Assembly (NCBI GenBank): GCA_015680685.1
Contig: MNCI01010775.1
Location: 64,001 to 124,000, forward strand
Reading direction: 5' to 3'
Source: Gnetum montanum
Lineage: Eukaryota; Streptophyta; Gnetopsida; Gnetales; Gnetaceae
DNA length: 60,000 nucleotides
The notes under the pieces were generated by a model. It was not told where the DNA came from. It saw nothing but the letters and a program-made list of their open reading frames with translations, and did no database searches. The translations under genes and the position numbers were made by a program. Positions 10,353 through 22,028 of this stretch are shown here, in pieces (the stretch's first letter is position 1; each line of letters opens with the position of its first letter).

Positions 10353-10990
10353 AATTTCCAAGACAAAAGCTAGTCATGACTCTATATTTGTTGTTGTTAA
10401 TAGATTCACTAAAATGATTCATTTCATTCCTTGTAAGAAGCAATGATACATCTCATGTTGCTCACTTGTATTTTCAAAATGTTATAAGATTGCATGGTCT
10501 CCCATTAAATATTATGAGTGATAGGAATGTTAAATTTATAGGCCATTTTTGAAGATCATTATAGAAATATTTAGGTACAAAATTATCCTTATTTGGTGCC
10601 TATCATCCATAAAAAAATAACTAAACTAAAATGATGAATAAAAAATTGCTTTAAATTTTTAGGTGTCTTTGTGAGGATTAGTCCAAGCCATGGAAAAATA
10701 TTTTGTTCCATGCTAGTTTAGTTATAATAATTCTTATCATTCAAGCATTGGGAAAAGTCCATATAAGGCAAATTATGGTTATAATCCTAGGATGATGATT
10801 TTAACCAAATTTGATGACTATCCAAAGCATATAAGATTTACATAAATAAGTTAAGAAAAAGCAAAAGAAATTGTTACTACTAAGAACTTGGGAAAGAATA
10901 AGATGTCTTTAGTGTTGATGATTTTGTATGGCTTCATTTGGGCAAGGAGAGGCTAAGGTATATTTTTCTTTTCTAAAGATTGATTTTGTT
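10353..10990 (+). pseudogene. Chromovirus-type integrase remnant
   Basis: Broken frames read [20 protein letters not shown] near 10375-10440, then a SPYKANYGYNPR block near 10755-10795, and DDFVWLHLGKERL near 10918-10955. These are in the order of a chromovirus integrase core and C-terminus (known wording: VDRFTKMAHFIPC, YGYNPR, VWIHLRKERFP). Many stops and indels occur and the catalytic residues are lost. It is a different lineage from the A and B elements. The A1 LTR ends exactly at its left edge, so A1 inserted into this older element. Confidence 0.75.
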
Positions 10991-11162
10991 GATTAAAATT
11001 TGTTACCACATGTTTATAAAAAAGTTATCTTGGCATAAAAACATATATAAATTTTTCTTTAATAAGAATTAATAATTCTAAAAACAATTGATCTAAAGAA
11101 GCCCTTAAACTAGGCTCCAAAAGTCCTTGATAGAAGCACACCATAAGTGGATGACATGTTAA

Positions 11163-11597
11163 CTAATAAATATCTGTATACCATGTGAAAGTAGGGTATT
11201 GTTTAAGTTTCACTTTCACTCCTTTTAATGACCCTACCATAAGCACATTACATTCATCAAGTTGTATCATACTACTTTCTTGTGGTAGCATTTGTGCTCC
11301 TAACATTTTAGACACTTTTAATGGCATGACACTAATAGTTGTGCTAGAATCCATTAAGTAGTTATGAACATTTTTACCTAAAATAATAAAGGTTGTTAAG
11401 AAAGGAGATTGATCTTTCTTGTTCAACATGAAATTTCTTGAGTTTTGTATTGATAGAACATTAGGAATTTCTGAAAAATGAACTTGTTTTTTGGTTATTG
11501 GATATTTTTCGTTATTGGTTTTAGATGTATGAACTATCCAATGAACTATCTTTTGGATCACATCTTTTATTTCATTAAAATGTAATAGAACATACAT
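11163..11597 (-). pseudogene. Retropepsin of decayed element B2
   Basis: A 144-codon open stretch contains the aspartic protease block NYLMDSSTTISVMPLKVSKML (11290-11350), where the family usually has D-S-G. The Gly is replaced by Ser, so the catalytic triad is broken. A second conserved part follows with IQLDECNVLMVGSLKGVKVK. It lies downstream of the B2 gag in the same direction. B2 stops about here: neither RT nor integrase is found between 11163 and the chromovirus remnant. Confidence 0.7.
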
Positions 11598-11639
11598 TGG
11601 AATGCTGGCTTGAACTCTTTTTAAATCCTCAACTAGGTC

Positions 11640-13093
11640 ATAAGCTTTATCTTCATCTTTGACTTCATGTTAAGGTGGAGTTCTTCTAAGTATAGAAGGT
11701 GAGTTTAATTGTTGTTGAACATTTATTTGGGATGATCTCATTTGATTACTTGTGTTATTTTGACTAGGAACTCTTTTATTGAAATAAGTTTAAGAATTAT
11801 TCCTAGTTTGTTGTGGAGTAGTGTTCATAATATCACTAAGTCTATGGTAGCAAGTGTTATGTGGATTGGGATCACTTACAATGACTTATTCACATGAGGT
11901 AACTTCTTCATTTTTTCTTTCATGAGGTATGTTGACGATCATAATTGGGGCTTTTCCATTTTGTTAATTTAGACGTTGTCACCATATAATGCTAGAAACT
12001 GAGGACAAGCTTTCTCAAAATGTTGCTCAATGTTATGAAGGTAACAATAATCATCATTGATTGATGTGCTTGGTTTTTTAGATTGTATAGGAACTGGATT
12101 TTGCTTTAGTTCAACTACTTCATGAGAAATTTTTTAAAGAGTTAAAATTTGGGTGTTCTGGTTTTTTGTTTGATTTGTAGATCCATGGGGATTAGATATT
12201 CTATTTGGGTTTATAATAGATTAAATTAAAGCTTTTGATTGATTGTCACTCAAACCAGTATTTGAGGTTAAAAATGAAGAAGAAATTGGACTTTGAAAAT
12301 AATTATTTATAGTTTCAAGCATTTGGAGGGGAGTAGGGGTTTGAAACATAGTATTATTCATTGGGAAATTTTGTGATGGTAAGGGACTAGATTTCATAGG
12401 ATTGCCAATATTCATCACTCTAAATTGAATTTGAATGCTATTCATTAAGGTAATTTGCTCTGGCTGAATAGCTTTAGCCATTGCTCCTTGTAGTTCTATT
12501 ATGTTGCAATGAGATTTGATGGCATAGGCAAAGAATGGATCATTTATTGCATAAGCTAGTTGATAAAGGAATCTTAAATTATAGTCATGAATATTTTTCC
12601 AATGTAGTTTTCTTAGACTTGTAAAATTACTTGAGGCTAAGGCAAGACTACTAAACTTATCAAACCAAAGTAGAAACTTATTTTTAAAGTCTAGCCATGA
12701 AATAATTAAGGCATCAAAAAACATTACAAACCATTATGAAGCTTTACCTCTAAAAGTAGTCACAAAGACTCTACATGCTATGTCATTTTCAATAATATTG
12801 TAAATGCCTAGCAAAGTTTTAAAGCATTCTACATGTTGTCATGCATCACTATTGGAGGATGTAGCATCAAAGAATAAGTTGATGTTTTGTAAAGGTTTTG
12901 GATATTATGATAGTTTATAAAGTTAAAGGGATTGCTATCCAAAGGAGCTGAGGGTGGATTGGTTACCATCCTACTTCAAATCCTTATTGGGATAGAGTTT
13001 GGAAAACATAGAGCCCATTGTCTTCATAAGGTAAAATGATGCAGCAAGGGAAAGAGATCTTTGCAGAGATGTTCTATGGATATATTGGCTCAT
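11640..13093 (-). pseudogene. Gag of decayed element B2
   Basis: Homologous to the B1 gag throughout. The start ATG is at 13091-13093, in the same CTCATAAAATGAAAA context as B1 at 8139. The gag core lies near 12600-12900, and an open stretch at 12221-12724 carries SWLDFKNKFLLWFDKFSS and PFFAYAIKS. The knuckle-like region is near 12030-12060, in a broken frame. Many stops and indels make it older or faster-decaying than B1. Confidence 0.75.
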
Positions 13094-13152
13094 AAAATGA
13101 AAAGACAAAAAATGTAAAACACTAGTAAACTATAAAAATGAGAGAAACTAGG

Positions 13153-13153
13153 N
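13153..13153. other. Ambiguous base
   Basis: A single N in the B2 leader, marking an unresolved consensus position. Confidence 0.95.
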
Positions 13154-13584
13154 TGAACTTTAAAATAGAATGATGTTATTGATGAAAATCACCTTACCAA
13201 AGTTAAAAATAAAGTAAGAACCGCTAAAAAAAATAAAAAAAATAGAAATAGGAAAGGTTCAGAAACTGAAAAATCAAAATAGAAGTTCAAAAAGATATTG
13301 AAACAAGAAAACAATGGTTACATGAAATGAACATAGTAACTAGAAAATGGATAATTATCAACAAAAACAGGAAACAGAAATAGGCCAATGAAGGTTTACA
13401 TAACCTGAAAAGAAAATAGGAACTGAAAATAGAAATGAAAACTAAAAATAGGTAATTGAGAACAGAGATAGGAAATGAAAATAGAAAAACTAATATTTTA
13501 GGAAATAGAAACAAAAAATAGAGACAAGAAAATGGAAACGATAACAAAAAAGTAGAGGATTGAAAAAAAAAAGGAAAATAGAAA

Positions 13585-14260
13585 TAACCCTCCTTCTAGC
13601 ACCAAAAAGATGATATTGATGCATAAATATGGATCACCTTTTTAAAAGACTATTGCGTACAAAAACCATTAAAGGCAACGTAGTATTTTAATAGACAAAC
13701 CATTAACAATGCTGATAATTTTAAAATATCAATGTTTTAAAATTAAACTTATTTGCTGAACCATAACAATAACTGATCACTAAAGTGGTGCATGAGACTT
13801 CTAGTAAATGAATCTAGGGTCTTTCAGAGAGTAAACTTCAAGAAATAAATTGATAAAGTGGCAAGGAATATTAGATAATGTAATTGTTTATTAAACAAAT
13901 ACTAAAACTGAGTGTATAAAATAACTAGTAACTCAAGGAGTGAATGACTAAACACACAACAAAGATTGAAGCTCTTAGTTGTTGGAATAACAATGAAAAA
14001 AGATTGCAACAAAGACTTAGTTCAATATAGAGCCTTGGATCTTGTGTGCAAATTGGATGACCTCTTGCACAAGCTTGGTCGCATGTGCCTCCAGGAGGCA
14101 CGCCTTTTCTAGCAAGTCTACAGTCTACTCTTATCTGTACTGCTTCCAGTACCCCCAAGACTAGTCGCACCTCCAAGACTAGTCCAACAACGAATTTAGA
14201 GAAAGGATCCTTGGAAGCCCCTCCCTTTACACCCCCCACTGAAAATTCCACTTAGCTAGC
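13585..14260 (-). mobile_element. Primer site and 5' LTR remnant of B2
   Basis: The primer site (13585-13604, minus-strand TGGTGCTAGAAGGAGGGT) matches the B1 site. The LTR edge follows with TTGATGCATAAAT near 13616, close to TTGATGCGTAAAT of B1. Similarity then fades (an AAAGACTATTGCG run near 13646), so this is a divergent subfamily. The outer end was not found. 14260 is a guess where composition changes. Confidence 0.5.
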
Positions 14261-14940
14261 ATCTGTTTGTGGAGAAGGTTTTATCAGTTCTGATTCTTCC
14301 CTTCCCTTCATCTGCTGCCGCCTCACCTTCTGACACTTCCGATCCTGTTGGAACCTGCACACAAAACCTACAAAAGTGAAAGCCAAACCGTCAAGAGAGA
14401 ATTTCTCTAACAGACATATACAAGCACAAAGATTGGTTAGTCAACCGAACAATACATTGCACCTTCCTGAGACATTATTTTGCCCACGCTACTATACACA
14501 GAATATGATGAATCCAATGGGGTGGCACAAAATGTTACACAGGAAAAATATTATTGGGCAGGGAACTTATAGCCTGGTAAATAGCCGCATATACGAGGAT
14601 AGAAAATATAGTGGAAAACGTAACTAGATCCAAAATAGATCAAACTAGATTACATAATACATATGCTGGAGCTGCAGCTACAGCAGGATTACTGGGCTCA
14701 ACCTGGACATTGTCATTGTTGTGAGGACCGCCCACGAGCACGTCGATGAGCACAATGGGATTAGACAAATAGTGAGTGTACCAGTGGGCACAGCCCTGCA
14801 GGCAACCCAAGAGGCAGGCATCGACTTCAAGAACAGGGTGGAGGAGCCGCGATGGGGCCGTAGCCCACCAGCTAGCTCATACCGTGAGGGTCATTGCCCT
14901 GGGCATAGTCCACCTGCGATCGATCCCAACAGCCCAAATC
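14260..14940. other. GC-richer spacer before the expansin remnant
   Basis: About 680 bases of distinctly higher GC than the retroelements. Open frames exist on both strands but none matches a family I recognise. It lies on the 3' side of the expansin remnant and may be its old 3' flank. Confidence 0.4.
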
Positions 14941-15460
14941 TACCGGTGCCATGAATGGTATAAGACATGACCTTGAAAGACAAAGCCTGGCCCTGAAGGT
15001 GCTGAAAACCTGGTAAGAGGCGCCTTAGGCGTAGCTCATGGAAAGCCACCCTGTGTAAATGCCCTTAACTCGCATGGATGCCATGTCGCCAGAGCCATCG
15101 ACGTTTAAAACATAGGCAAGCATCCGCCACGTGTTGCCATCGAACTTGAACATGATACTACCGCGGACAAGGAAGGCTACTCCTCCGTACAGAACTAGAA
15201 TGATGCCGACATGCCATACAGCAACGGCGGTGCATTGCACCAACTAACATTGTTGTTGGGTTCGGCCCAGCTTGATGAACACAGGTTGGTGACGGTGTTG
15301 GTAGTTATGGGGAGGCCTTGTAGCACCACTTGTTGTCTGTGCATCGCATATGAAACCACTGCCTGCATGCGTTGCCATTCTTGCACCCTGTAACCACTTG
15401 TTGTCTGTGCATCGCCGACTACACCCCGTAACTGCAAGCAGCGCCCATAGTTGCCTGAAC
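14940..15460 (-). pseudogene. Alpha-expansin pseudogene
   Basis: Expansins loosen plant cell walls and have an N-terminal six-stranded barrel and a C-terminal cellulose-binding domain. Here the pieces occur in order on the minus strand but in different frames. They are TMGAACSYG near 15450 (family: TMGGACGYG), CTDNKWC near 15340, VTNLCSSSWAEPNNNVSWCN near 15240-15300, then RGSIMFKFDGNTW, LNVDGSGDMASMRVKG and TGWLSMS at 15030-15170, and LQGQALSFKVMSYT near 14960-15000. A local duplication repeats the CTDNKW segment (15325-15350 and 15391-15416). The N-terminal signal region and the catalytic-site HFD motif are missing. Frameshifts and the duplication rule out a working product. Confidence 0.75.
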
Positions 15461-15589
15461 GATGTCATCTCCAAGTAGCTGCACCTTCACACCTGCCAAC
15501 TCCTTCCTCAAACTCTATGAGAATTGATAACCAGTAATCTATGAAGCACTCATTTACCCAGAAACTTATTTCCTTCCCTACCTACTCAC

Positions 15590-15830
15590 ATTTTGTCCAT
15601 TTAAAGAGAAGGAGAATTGGGCCGGAGTTGAGGAGAATCAGAGATTTGTGTGCCAGAGCAATGCATGCAAAGGTTGCTGGGCTGAGATCAAAGCGGGCAT
15701 GGCTGTTAGTGAGAAGCTACCGGGATGCTTATCTGTGATAGCTACTATTACAGGACAACGAGAACAGAGCGCCTACTCCACGCACTTGATTTTGCAGCAA
15801 ACTCTGCAGCCCTGGCCTCCCTAGTAATTT
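15590..15830 (-). pseudogene. Possible beta-expansin-like barrel remnant
   Basis: Upstream of the alpha-expansin remnant, minus-strand frames give GGQGCRVCCKIKCV (15782-15815), CPVIVAITDKHPGSF (15720-15765), ARFDLSPATFACIA (15650-15695) and SGPILLLFKWTKCE near 15600. The order resembles the beta-expansin barrel (G-CGSCYQ-RC, PVTVVITD, HFDLSGTAF, AGI-D-QFRRVPC). Each match is short and the frame changes between blocks. If correct, two expansin types lie head-to-tail here. The overlapping plus-strand frames (15541-16015) are unrecognised. Confidence 0.4.
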
Positions 15831-16099
15831 CCCAAAGGAATCTCGGAGACTGGTGTTATCAACCCAGAGCTGTTGCACATCAGCGAACATCACGTCAAGA
15901 GCAGCGTGATGGGTCTGAAAAGAAGATTTACGAAGGAACGGGCTTGCCGGTTTTGGTGACGGCGAAGACGGTGGTGGTTACTGTGGGCTACGTGGAAGCC
16001 ATGCAATATCCTTGATTCTTCGGTTTTCAATAATTGCCGCTTCGGGCCATGATGCGTAGGGTAACTGCAGTAGGAATTCCCAGGCAAAACGGAGAGAGA

Positions 16100-16570
16100 A
16101 GATAAAGATTCTCGACGAGTTTCTGGGATCCAGCGTGAGGCAAGTTTCCAAGATGGTACCTAGAGATTTGGTATTGATTATTTAGCCATCTCCAACATTA
16201 CTTTCGTTGATTGCATGGCACTAAATGGGAAAGGAATGACAGGAGTCAGAGGAAGGATTGCCATGCGTGAGAAGTTGCCCTAGTATTTGTTTTTAAAGTT
16301 TGTAATATTGAAAGCTGAAAACCTGAAACTAAAATTAAGTCCGAAATTATATTTTCATGGAAAGAGATGGAACGGAGGGATCTCTAGTGTTTCCAGATTT
16401 TATAGTATAATCTTTTGGAACTTTCTTTTAAGTTCCAGTTCAATGTAATAATAGGAAAACATTTTAAAAATGCATAGGGATTGGTGCTCCCTTTGGGTTA
16501 TATATGTTATGTGGGCAAATTTGAACGTTCTTCTATCTTTTAACATGCCTAACATGCCTTGGTATGATGG
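16100..16570. other. Unassigned spacer before element C
   Basis: I see no gene or known repeat. The last bases (GATGG, 16566-16570) form the left target site of element C. Confidence 0.5.
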
Positions 16571-17434
16571 TGATGAAGCATCTATTGGTTGCTTTGATGC
16601 AATCGCTTTAAGACAACCATTTTGAGGCAAATGTAGCTACGTCAACATGTACCCATCAATGCAATCTCTATTTTCACCTATAAATACATGTGTCCCACTG
16701 TGTATTTGGCATTTTTTTGTCAATAAAGTAGTTGAACTCTTGTAATTTTATTCTGTAGTCTTAGGGAACAATTAGTGAGTGCCTGCAATGTGGATTTGAG
16801 TTAGTTGTACGGTGTCTTATTTGAGTGGCAATGTACCTGGACACATTCCATGAACAACAATAAGATTGAAATTGATTTTTATTCATTACAGCACTTTGAC
16901 TTAGATTAGATTTACTTTCCATGCAATTTACTTTTCATGTAGTTAGTTAATATCTACATTTCATGCAAGTTAATCAATTGGTAGAATGAGTGCAACCAGT
17001 TTTGAGTGTAAACACATATTTGCTTGGTAATCCCAACAATGTTATTACTTGGTTTGCCCAGTAGCATAGCTCTTGATAATCCTAATAGTGGATATGTGGG
17101 TTTAGGATGTGTACGGCAAGTTGAGAACGAACACTCACCACCCACAGGCTAGTTTATACTTTATCTTTTTGGTGTTAATTAACTTAAATAATTCATTTTT
17201 CTATTATCATTAGGAGTAGCATAAAGCCAAAACAACATCAACAATCATATGCCTCACTTTGGACTAAACCATACATGACAAAGCTACCACTAGTCTGAGT
17301 GGAAAGACAATGAATTGTGAGCAATGCTTAATGATCTAGATGCACAACTAGTTGCATCCACAGAATTCAATTGGATTGTGCATGAACTCTTGTGATTTGT
17401 ATGGTTAGGCATAGGGGGTACTCACTACTCATCA
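16571..17434 (+). mobile_element. 5' LTR of C
   Basis: 864 bp, starting TGATGAAGCA and ending ACTCATCA. TATAAATA lies at 16679-16686. The first 100 bases carry TTTGATGCAATCG-like and TACGTCAACATG words rather than the GATATC palindromes of A1, E and F. From about 16740 onward it aligns to the other A-family LTRs. Confidence 0.85.
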
Positions 17435-17435
17435 T

Positions 17436-17453
17436 TGGTGTCATTGCTAGGGA
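17436..17453 (+). promoter_or_regulatory. Primer binding site of C
   Basis: TGGTGTCATTGCTAGGGA follows the LTR. It is the Athila-type tRNA-Asp site (TGGCGCCGTTGCCGGGGA) with C-to-T or G-to-A changes at its CpG positions. Confidence 0.75.
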
Positions 17454-17559
17454 TGGTGCTAGTTATCTAGATTAGTTATATTATACATGATCACTGTAAA
17501 AGTGTTAATGATTTATCTTTTAAAAAATATTAATAGTTTAAGTCACATACATTAAAATC

Positions 17560-18781
17560 ATGTCTTCTTCACATAGGACCAATAACGCAATGCATGATGA
17601 AAACTCTCATAAAAGAAATGATAGGATCTATACTAAAATGAATTGGAGTAAACAACCTCAAGAAAGGATTTTATATGCTCATTTCCATCCTTGCTACACA
17701 CAAGGAGTACATTCAAGTGGTACAAACAATCCTAGAGGAGATGGAATAAGTCCTAGATCAAGGAGGACCTCAAGGCCTAGGACCTCCTCTAAACCTAGAG
17801 AAAATAAATCAAGGAATCATGGGAAGTACTATAGGAGCCATGGTGATTCTCCTAGTTCCTCATCTTCCTTTTCCTCTTCAATGTCTAGTTCTGACAAAGA
17901 TGAACGTAGGTATAGAAATAGAGCTCCACTATGAGATCAAGATAAAGATAGAAATCAAAACCAAGGGCAAGATCGACGATATAACAATAAGCATAGATGA
18001 AATCATTATCATTAGGCAACTAAGAATAGAAATTATTATGATGACATGTCTAATGATAATAAACCCTTATTGGCTACTAAGAACATGATATAGACCTAGA
18101 AGGTACTTTGAATCCCTTAAAGACATCAAAGGGATAGTCAAATCAAATGGCTTAACATGAACATTCCTAAATTTGCTGGAGGCTATAGCTGTAATCCATA
18201 ACATTACTTACAAGTCTTCCATGATGCCTATACCTTACAAAACATTAAGAGTGAGTGGCAAAATCATAAGCTCTTTCCTAGGACATTAATTGGCAAAGCT
18301 AAAAGTTGGTATAGATTTTTGGAACCAAATTCAATCCATTGATGGTCCACAATGCTGAAATTTTTCAAAAACACATACCAAATCTATGTGAGAGTGTCCA
18401 ACTTGAGAAAAAAAATCTAAGGATGGAAGCAAAAAAAACATGAACCCTTGGATGTGGCCTTGGATATATACTATTCACTACTACATAGATGTCCAAACCA
18501 TGATTTCTCTCAAAAAGACCAACTTTTCCAAATCATAGATGGGCTCCGTAATGAAACAAGGGAGACGCTTGGGATTTCTGCCCAAGGTTGGTTATCTAAC
18601 TTAAAATCCCATCAAATATAAAGGTTAATCAAGTGGGTGGCAAAAGAAGAAGGATAGCTATGTAAACAAGAGAATGTAGAGGAATATAACTAGGACCCAA
18701 CTCTTCAAAAGAAGAGGATACATATCTATTATGAGGAAAAAGAGATAGATCTTGATGAGGTGATTTCACAACAAACCTTGT
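17560..18781 (+). pseudogene. Gag of C, first part
   Basis: The first 124 codons are open (17560-17934: MSSSHRTNNAM..., Ser/Arg-rich with an SSSSSFSSSMSS run) and match the gag start of F at 47434. Downstream the gag core is legible through stops: KFAGGY near 18170, SWYRFLEPNSI near 18305-18340, and IIDGLRNETRETLG near 18534-18570. The frame is cut at 18781 by element D and resumes at 24975. The host wording ACAAACCTTG lies just before D and also occurs inside D's own gag at 20886, showing homologous gag. Confidence 0.8.
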
Positions 18782-19588
18782 TGATGAATCATGTTTTTTC
18801 ATGTGCTTCGATGTTGGGTACTCGACATCAGGTATCTGACATCGAAGCGTAGATGCAACGTCTAGTATCCAACATCATGGGGTATATGCTTGCCTATAAA
18901 TATAGCACCTAGGCTCCTAATTTGGCATTATTTTTTGATATTTTTTAAGTCATAGTAGTGAAGCTCTTGCAATTTATTTTCTCTAGAGTTAAAATATTTT
19001 CTGAGTGCCTACACAAGGGGTCTAAGTGTGTATGGATCTTTGTTTGAACACTAATGTACCTAAGCGTGGTAGTGTGATAGAAATAAAAATGAACTATTTT
19101 AACAATCTTTGTAGCATTGAGAATAGATCAATGTTTCCTTTAATACACTTTACTTTCATGCATTTCAATTAAGCAATTAAGCACAACCACTTCAAGCATA
19201 CATATAGTGCTTGGTAACCAAGCAATGCTTAACATTTGGTAGCCCAGCAATGCTATATGTGTTCAAGATGTGTCCAAGAAAGTGGGATGAGTACTTGTGT
19301 TAAGCTAGCTAGGCAATAGATGAATTAGATCTTAAATTACTCTACCTTTCATTCTTGTTGTAGGTAATTAAATTTATAAAATATAAAATAATAAAAATCA
19401 TATGCTTCACTCTAGACTAAACAATACTTGACAAAGCTACCACTAGTCCAAGTGGAAAGATAGCAAACTATGATCAAGACATAGTGATCTAGATGCCATA
19501 ACTAGTCCCATCCATGGAATTTGATCAGATTGTGCATGAATTATTGTGATTCACATGGTTGGGTGTAGGGGTACCTCGTCATTCATCA
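18782..19588 (+). mobile_element. 5' LTR of D
   Basis: 807 bp. U3 begins with clustered palindromic words around GACATC/GATGTC (18808-18880). TATAAATA is at 18895-18902. The distal part aligns with C and A1. Confidence 0.85.
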
Positions 19589-19589
19589 C

Positions 19590-19607
19590 TGGCATCATTG
19601 CTAGGGA
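19590..19607 (+). promoter_or_regulatory. Primer binding site of D
   Basis: TGGCATCATTGCTAGGGA lies two bases after the LTR. It is a CpG-decayed tRNA-Asp-type site. Confidence 0.78.
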
Positions 19608-19713
19608 TGGCGCTAGTTATCTAGATTTGTTATATTATACATGATTGCTATAAAAATAGTAATGATATATCTTTCAAAAGATATTAAATCACATACACTA
19701 TAAACCAACAAAA

Positions 19714-22028
19714 ATGTATCTCCCACACGGAAGTGACAATGCACTATACAGCGAACACATTCATTGGAGAACTAACCTTATGCAGGGATTTCTTATGATC
19801 ATGACCACCCTGATGATACTAGAGGACTACATTCACTTGAGGTAAATAATCTTGGAGAAGATGATGTAGGTCCTAAACTAGGGAAGGCCTCTAGGCCTTA
19901 AAACCTGAAAATGAAAAATCAAAGGACCCTGAAGAACATCATAGAAGCCATGGAAATTCTTCTAGATCCTCATCTTCCTATGTCCCTTCAACATCTAGTT
20001 CTAACAAAGATGAATGTATGTATAGAGATAGAGAGCTCCACTAAAGGCTTAGACTAAAAATCGAAATCGAATCCATGAGAAAGATCAAAGATGTCACCAT
20101 GAACATATATGGCATTATCATGATCAAATGAATAAAGATGTAAATTTCCCTCACAACCTATTTGATGATGATGAATCCTTGCTAGCCTCTAAGAGCCTAA
20201 TGTAGATCACAAAGGTAGTAAAGATATCTCGCAGGCATCGCAAAAATAGGTGTCTACCTAAGCTTGACATGAATAAGATTCCTAAATTTGCAAGAGGCTA
20301 TGATTCAGATCTACAACATCATTTATAAGCCTTCCATGATGCTTGTGCTTTTTACAACATTGAAAGTGGATGGAAAAATCTTAAACTCTTTCCTAGAATA
20401 CTAATTGATAGATCTAAAGTGTGGTATAGATCATTGAAACCAAATTCCATCCAACAATGGTCTACAATGCTAGAACTTTTCAACGAGAAATACCAAACCT
20501 ATGCAAGAGTGCCCAACCTGAGGAGACAAATCCAAGAGTGGAAGCAAGAAAAACATGAACCCTTGAACATGGCCTTAGATAGATACTATGCCTTACTGAA
20601 TAGATACCCAAGCAATCGTTCCCCTGAGAAAAGGTAAATTTTCAACATCATAGATGGGCTTTGTAATGAAACTAGGGAGATCCTTAGGATGTATGCCCCA
20701 GGGCAATTATACAAGCTCTAAGCCCATCAGATCCAAGAGTTAATCAAGCATGTGGCAAAAGAAGAATGAGAGATATGCAAATGGGAGAATGTCAAAAAAT
20801 ATCAATGGGACCAAACTCTTTAACAAACGAAGGTCCATATCTATGATAAGGAGAAAAAAATTGCTCTTGATAGGATTATTCCACAACAAACCTTGCCAAT
20901 ACAGAAATCTATTTATAAAATTAAGGTAAATTTTAATAAGATGTCCAAATGTATATGTGAAAACATTATAACTTTCATTGATATGGTCAAGGAGAGTATC
21001 ATGAAAATAAGCCAGGTGATCATACTAAACAAATGATACAAAAACAAGAAATAACTAGGAACACTTTTTGGCAAACAAGAAAAATGGTTAAAGAAAGTGA
21101 GGCTATAGACTCAACCATAGACGAAGATAATGGATGCAATATCTATATATATGATCATCCAAAGGGTCATTGCCTAGTCTTGTTGCATCTACAAGAGTGT
21201 TGAGTAGGTGACTTAAATCCGAAGTTTGTATAGAAGCACATGCCCATGAGATATCCTCTCCCACAAGGTAATTATAGACAATCCCACAACCGATTGTACC
21301 AGCCTAGGGGGACTTATTACCAGCCTCAACATGATTATCAACCATAGTGGCAACAACGACAATCATGGGGAAGGGTACCACCAAATTAGTACTTTTTACC
21401 CTATCTGCTGAAACCACATGGATATTACATTCAACACCCTGTTTCTCCAACTAGTTCAACATCCTCTACTTCAAATTTCCACTACCACTCTCTTGAGTAC
21501 CATCAACCCATGACATCCCTTGAAGGATCACCACCTCATGTCTCTTACCATCCATCCTACCCTTGATATTCTCATACTCTTCCTCATTATATGCCACTAC
21601 CAATAAGACATGAAGGTTTAGCATCCCAATATCAACAAATGAACATCACTTGTGCTACAAATGTACATAAACATGCTGACACCAATGGGTCTCAACTGCA
21701 ACATAGGAAACATCCCTTCTAGAGGAAATGTCATAAGCCAAAGTAGACCATGCATGGACCCACCATATCATCTAAGCTAGCACAATTCCAATCTAGTGCA
21801 CCACCTTCCTTATCTCAACTAATGTCCTCTGAACACACACAAGGGCCACCATCCATTGATACAGTAATCCCAAAACCAAATAATGAATCTAACAGGGTGG
21901 GAAGACAAATAAACCCATGCATACCATATCATGATCAAGGGTGCAATCATGGGCTAGCCATCCATGATGTTAACACACCTCATACCCTAGCTAATCATAC
22001 ATTTAACCATCAAGTGTGTGACCAATAA
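19714..22028 (+). pseudogene. Gag of D
   Basis: The start is probably the ATG at 19714. The gag core is open at 20419-20637 (MWYRSLKPNSIQQWSTMLEL, then YQTYARVPNLRRQIQEWKQE) and continues as IIDGLCNETREI near 20650. A knuckle-like CNIYIYDHPKGHC lies near 21137-21175 and is weaker than the CX2CX3H form in E and F. The C-terminal part is Tyr/Pro/Gln-rich (21290-21600) and ends in an open stretch at 21750-22028 closing with HQVCDQ. Several stops (near 20636, 20720, 21202) prevent translation. After 22028 the wording YLATTPPIGTHWLG appears in the same frame and resembles the C gag end (VCEQ...YIVATK), a tail not seen in E or F. Confidence 0.8.

Noticed and set aside
15541-16015. Plus-strand open frames in the expansin region
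   Set aside because: No family resemblance. The opposite strand gives short expansin-like blocks over the same bases.
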